Origin: DASUBN01 sp964584665
Lineage (GTDB): Bacteria; Pseudomonadota; Gammaproteobacteria; Natronospirales; REEB76
NCBI GenBank assembly: GCA_964584665.1
Contig: CAZPAO010000046.1
Location: 1-15,291, forward strand
DNA length: 15,291 bases
Direction: 5' to 3'
Shown here piece by piece: positions 12,401 through 15,291 of the stretch (position 1 is its first letter; each line of letters starts with the position of its first letter). The translations under genes were made by a program, and so were the position numbers. A model generated the notes under the pieces. It ran no database searches and had not been told where the DNA came from. It saw nothing but the letters and a program-made list of their open reading frames with translations.

Positions 12401-15291
12401 GAACGGCGCCGGTGTCGGCGGCGCAGTCACCATCACGTCCACCTCTGCCAGCGCACCCAGTCTGGGTACCATCATCACCAACGGCGGTGCGGCCACCGTG
12501 AGTGGCGCGGGTGGCGCGGGCGGCGCGGTCACCATCAAGACCGCCAGCACTCTGACCACGCCGAACATCAATACCACCGGTGGCAACTCCGCTTCGGGCA
12601 CTGCGGGCATCGGCGGCAATGTCACCCTGGAGACGGGCGGAAATGCCCTCATCCTCAACGGCAACATCATCGCCAAGGCTGGTACCGGTGGCGCCGCGGC
12701 AGCTGGCACCGTCAACGTCGGCGCGGCCGGAGCTGGTAACTCCGTCGGCAACGTCACCGAGCCCGGCATCATCCAGGCCGGTACTTTGGCCGTGGTCTCT
12801 AGCGGTAGCGTCACCCTCGATAACACCAGCAACGCCATCACCACCGCCCTCAGCGGCGTCAGCGGCGGCGCCACCGGCTTCCTGCTGGACAACGGCACCA
12901 CCACCCTGAACGTGACGGGGGCAGTGACCACCACGAACGGCGCGGTCACTCTGATCGCGGATGAATTGGCGCTCAGCGGCAGCATCAGCTCCGGCTCGGG
13001 TCTCGTGACCATCACGCCTCACACCAAGAGTTCTTCGAGCACGATTCTGCTCGGCGGCGCGGACGCTGCCTTCCAGCTCGGCCTGACCCAGGCTGAACTC
13101 ACCGCCATCACCACCACCGGCGGCATCCAGATCGGCGATTCGACCTTCCTTGGCACCATCGCAACCACCGGCGCCGCGGCGCTCACTTTCGGCAACATGA
13201 CCGGCGGCACCCTGACCCTGTGGACCGGCAACACCAATAGCGCGGCGGCGATCACCATCGCGGGCGGCGCGGGCCTCACCACCACCAACCGCCCGATCAC
13301 GCTCATCGGCAACACCATGAGCATCGCGGCGGCCGTGAATTCCGGTTCCGGCGTTGTCACCCTCGCGCCGGATGCGGCAGGCGATGTCATTTCCATCGGT
13401 GGCGCAGCCACGGACACAGCCGGCACCAAGCTCGGTCTCTCCAGCACGGAGTTGAACTTCATCACCAGCACCGGTGGTCTGACCATCGGCTCCGTCGCCA
13501 ACACCGGAGGCATAGACGTCTTCGGTAGCTTCAGCGCCACGGGCGTCACCACGGCTGCCAGCACCCTCAGCCTGGTCACCGGTGGCAACGTCACCGACAG
13601 CGGCGCCGGCACCATCACGCCCGCGTCCAACGTCAACCTCACCGTCACCGCGGCCAGCGGTTCGGTGGTGCTGCCCACCACGACCCTCGCGGGCACCGGC
13701 AATCTGACCGTCACCGCGGGCGGCGCCGTGAGCCAAGCGGGCGTGCTCACCGTCCCGGGGACCACCAGCGTCACCACTGGCGGGTTCACCATTAACCTGT
13801 CGAACACGGGCAACGATTTCACCGGCGCGGTGAGCCTCACCAACACCGGCAGCAACAACATCACGCTGGATGACAAGAACGACCTGACCCTGAACGGCAT
13901 CAGCTCCGGCGGCGCCGTGCAGGTCAACTTCGGCCAGGCCAACGGCGGCAACACCTTGACCCTGGGCGCGGGCGCCATCACCGGCAGCAGCGTCGCCTAC
14001 AACGGCGGCACCGGCAGCGACACCATCATCGGCCAGACCGGCACCCATACTTACACCGTCACCGGCTCCAACTCGGGTCAGATCGACGGCGCCACGGTCA
14101 CCTTCAGCGCGGTCGAGAACCTGACCGGCAACAGCGGCAACGACAGCTACGTGCTCTCCGGCGGCACGCTTGGTGGCAACATCAACGGTGCCGGCGGCAG
14201 CAACACCCTGACCGGCGATAACGTGGCCAACAGCTGGACCGTGACCGGTGCCAATACCGGCACCGTCACCGGCGTGGGCGGCACGTTCTCCAACATCGGC
14301 AGCCTCGTCGGTGGCACCAACAACGACAACTTCGTGTTCAGCAACGGCGCGACCCTGTCCGGCACCGTCGATGGCGGCGCGGGTGGCGTGAACACCCTCG
14401 ATCTGTCCGCCTACACGACTGCGGTGAACGTGACCCTGACGGGCTCGGGCGCCAACGGCTACACCGGCACCACGGCCGGCGCCACGAATCCCACCGGCGG
14501 GTTCTCCAACATCACCAGCCTGAAGGACGGCTCCGGCGCCAACACCCTGACGGGTGAGAACACGGCCAACACCTGGACCGTGACCGGCGCCAACAGCGGT
14601 TCCCTGAATGACAGCACCGCGACCCTGGCCTGGAGCAACTTCCGCAGCCTGACGGGCGGCAGCAGCACCGATGCCTTCACCCTGAACGGCGGCACGCTCT
14701 CCGGCTCCATCAATGGCGCCGGCGGCAGCAACACCCTCACTGCCGATAACGTGGCCAACACTTGGAACGTGACCGGCAACGATGCCGGCAACGTGACCGG
14801 CGTCGGCTCGTTCTCGAACATCGGCAACCTGGTGGGCGGCAGCAACACGGATGACTTCGTGTTCAGCGACGGCAAGACCCTCTCCGGCAGCCTGAGCGGC
14901 GGCGGCGGCAGCGATACCCTCGATCTGTCCGCTTACACCACGGCGACCAACGTGACCCTGACGGGTTCGGGCGCCAATGGCTATACCGGTACCGATGGCG
15001 GCATCACCGGCGGCTTCAGCGGCATAGACACTCTGACCGGCAGCAGCACCGCTGCTAACACCCTCACGGGTGAGAACACGGCCAATACCTGGAGCATCAC
15101 GGGCAACGACAGCGGCACGCTGAACGACAGCACCGCGACCCTGGCCTGGAGCAACTTCGGAAGCCTGACGGGCGGCAGCAGCACCGACAGCTTCGTGTTC
15201 AGCAACGGCAAGACCCTCTCCGGCAGCCTGGCTGGTGGCGGCGGCAGCGACACCCTGGATCTGTCTGCCTATAACACGGCGACCAATGTGA
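9414..15291 (+). CDS. TpsA: giant filamentous-haemagglutinin-like secreted exoprotein (3' end outside the window)
   Basis: This is a surface adhesin exported by the neighbouring TpsB. The frame stays open from ATG 9414 to the window end (1959 codons). A long signal peptide (1-42, ending AQA) precedes the haemagglutination-activity/TPS domain (about 43-165). That domain includes NWNSFNIGKGQTVQY, LNRI and NANGIFF (N125-F131, a variant of the classic NPNGI motif), then ALFATSLNISDSDF. A beta-helix stem follows to about residue 495, ending in the GTWLLDPHNVTI motif typical of these proteins. Three cysteine pairs occur at C498/C501, C581/C589 and C631/C634. Gly-rich 34-residue repeats cover about 780-1120, and a mosaic of longer repeats with RTX-like motifs covers about 1536 to the end. 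Composition is dominated by Gly, Thr, Ser, Asn and Ala, typical of secreted beta-rich fibres. A TpsA identity is secure; ligand and role are unknown. Confidence 0.92.
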   Translation, partial: MKSWNGLPTRRADGTGFKAGLRVGAALLLCAGLAATVFQAQANPQGGQVVAGQGRISNPNQNYTVINQKSNNLVVNWNSFNIGKGQTVQYIQPNSNSAALNRIFDQNASQIYGNLISNGQVYLLNANGIFFSKTAYVNTGALFATSLNISDSDFMAGKLDFAAAPGQDGGPIVNHGTLIAADGGSVNLIGGSVYNDGVIQANLGQVDLVAGHAVTVDFDGDGLMSFEVSEPVLHKMLDAESGAAVENAGTVQADGGSVIMTANVARNVFAQAVNNSGVIEATGIVTREGGGVFLGGGVSSVDGEGEPSLPTTTDHTGSVSLTAQGGTVQNGGSIDVSAAQGDAGSVLMQSNATTSLMGGVIDASAAAGTGGDVQILGHRVGLFGNSSVDASGAFGGGTILVGGDYHGGNGVQTASDTVVFPSTVLDADATEFGDGGKVIVWSDDYTGFFGSISANGGSAGGNGGFVETSSADNLQAFGNVMLTAGGTWLLDPHNVTICAACSMTGAFAGNNYTAAADDSNVLVTTLQGLLNVSGATVIVFTGPSAAGAQAGDIIISTPITATETAAGNRSTLVLEAFGSICMGGGATTCSGGGFTPSSTNGISVTTGALNIDLYANYGGATANAVYTAGACATCTLTITSPIVSTAAGATTNSGTVSLQNRGAGNSIVLSGSGTISGNGTVAATTTPVTINAAGAGNSGSVSIGSSISSNGGAVNIFGTTVSVGGSIASASAAAATVGGAISVTGSSTVSIGGSITSSSTGTSGTIGISGTSVTGGGNLSSNGATAGTGTAAATITVTASAGAISLGTISSVGGNSTGNNNAAAGGAVNLTATGGGITVTSVTSNGGVSSGATGGNGGAGGSITFSDTNGSISVGALDSHGGNGAGSAAHTGGAGGLVSLTTTTSGDIGVTSFINAAAGNSTSTGNGTSDATAIVTLNSAGNVSVAGGITTTGGNTVTGAGGNHTGGAGGAVNITNNSGALSLSSITTTGGQSLGTNGAGVGGAVTITSTSASAPSLGTIITNGGAATVSGAGGAGGAVTIKTASTLTTPNINTTGGNSASGTAGIGGNVTLETGGNALILNGNIIAKAGTGGAAAAGTVNVGAAGAGNSVGNVTEPGIIQAGTLAVVSSGSVTLDNTSNAITTALSGVSGGATGFLLDNGTTTLNVTGAVTTTNGAVTLIADELALSGSISSGSGLVTITPHTKSSSSTILLGGADAAFQLGLTQAELTAITTTGGIQIGDSTFLGTIATTGAAALTFGNMTGGTLTLWTGNTNSAAAITIAGGAGLTTTNRPITLIGNTMSIAAAVNSGSGVVTLAPDAAGDVISIGGAATDTAGTKLGLSSTELNFITSTGGLTIGSVANTGGIDVFGSFSATGVTTAASTLSLVTGGNVTDSGAGTITPASNVNLTVTAASGSVVLPTTTLAGTGNLTVTAGGAVSQAGVLTVPGTTSVTTGGFTINLSNTGNDFTGAVSLTNTGSNNITLDDKNDLTLNGISSGGAVQVNFGQANGGNTLTLGAGAITGSSVAYNGGTGSDTIIGQTGTHTYTVTGSNSGQIDGATVTFSAVENLTGNSGNDSYVLSGGTLGGNINGAGGSNTLTGDNVANSWTVTGANTGTVTGVGGTFSNIGSLVGGTNNDNFVFSNGATLSGTVDGGAGGVNTLDLSAYTTAVNVTLTGSGANGYTGTTAGATNPTGGFSNITSLKDGSGANTLTGENTANTWTVTGANSGSLNDSTATLAWSNFRSLTGGSSTDAFTLNGGTLSGSINGAGGSNTLTADNVANTWNVTGNDAGNVTGVGSFSNIGNLVGGSNTDDFVFSDGKTLSGSLSGGGGSDTLDLSAYTTATNVTLTGSGANGYTGTDGGITGGFSGIDTLTGSSTAANTLTGENTANTWSITGNDSGTLNDSTATLAWSNFGSLTGGSSTDSFVFSNGKTLSGSLAGGGGSDTLDLSAYNTATNV
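11750..12770 (+). repeat. About ten Gly-rich beta-helix repeats of roughly 34 codons in TpsA
   Basis: The protein repeats a pattern of TTGGN or SNGG, a Gly/Ser/Ala-rich turn ending in GGAGGxV or similar, a strand such as VTIT, a short turn, and a closing strand ending in GTI, SSI or PNI. Unit lengths run about 32-37 residues, consistent with two coils of a beta-helix each. DNA similarity between units is modest, so these are old repeats. They form the extended stalk of the fibre. Confidence 0.65.
14019..15290 (+). repeat. Mosaic of long repeats at the distal end of TpsA with RTX-like nonapeptides
   Basis: Units begin at 14019, 14202, 14541, 14730 and 15057 with (N/D)T(L/I) followed by an xWxVTG-like strand. 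Two types alternate: a short one (183-189 bases) and a long one (327-339 bases) that adds LDLSAYTT and VTLTGSGANGYTG. The unit at 15057 starts like the short type (LNDSTATLAWSNF) and ends like the long type (SDTLDLSAY), so it is a hybrid. DNA identity is high: 14610-14642 equals 15126-15158, and 14646-14671 equals 15162-15187. GGxGxDxU motifs lie at 14004-14030 (just before the first unit), 14898-14924 and 15234-15260. The array continues past the window. Confidence 0.8.

Noticed and set aside
11288..14048. Long - strand frames over tpsA (11288-12301, 12024-14048, 13019-13981)
   Set aside because: They mirror the Gly/Thr/Ala-rich repeats of TpsA and are low-complexity Pro/Val/Ala or Gly/Ala/Asp/Arg strings without a plausible start region.
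14019..15290. CRISPR-like or non-coding tandem array
   Set aside because: The repeats are long, unequal, in frame and protein-coding, without regular spacers.

Overview
The window is GC-rich Gram-negative DNA. The outer-membrane two-partner secretion pair, the signal peptides and the coding style suggest a proteobacterium, most likely a high-GC gammaproteobacterium. That placement is an impression from sequence style; no rRNA or marker gene is present to confirm it.

Left part (1-809, + strand): the 3' portion of a class III adenylate/guanylate cyclase fused to a C-terminal FHA (phosphothreonine-reading) domain. Its 5' end lies outside the window. A roughly 270-base convergent spacer (810-1079) follows and is packed with small perfect inverted repeats; it also holds a degenerate second copy of the cyclase gene's last codons.

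Centre (1080-6773, - strand): a three-gene operon read right to left. The first gene is a PP2C-type phosphatase. The second encodes a 1446-residue membrane-spanning Ser/Thr kinase with an N-terminal Thr-rich tail, a cytoplasmic kinase domain, one membrane helix, about 690 residues of TPR-like helical repeats and a C-terminal SUMF1/FGE-like domain. The third is a small single-pass membrane protein whose start overlaps the kinase stop (ATGA). With the FHA-cyclase next door, the locus holds a phospho-Thr writer, eraser and reader plus a cyclic-nucleotide output.

Divergent control region (6774-7085): a CCGGAA repeat cluster in the phosphatase leader, a candidate promoter for the rightward genes with a run of nine C in its -35/-10 spacer, a long inverted repeat in the leader, and a seven-codon leader ORF overlapping the next start.

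Right part (7086-15291, + strand): a two-partner secretion locus. The TpsB transporter (ShlB/FhaC/HecB family) carries an unusual helical insertion in its first POTRA domain. It is followed by a very large TpsA exoprotein that runs off the window after 1959 codons. TpsA has a signal peptide, a haemagglutination-activity/TPS domain, a cysteine-pair segment, about ten Gly-rich beta-helix repeats of roughly 34 residues, and a terminal mosaic of 61-113-residue repeats with RTX-like GGxGxDxU motifs.

A working picture (inference): a transmembrane kinase/phosphatase pair senses the periplasm or envelope and signals through the FHA-cyclase, next to, and possibly controlling, a surface adhesin whose expression may be phase-variable through the poly-C promoter.
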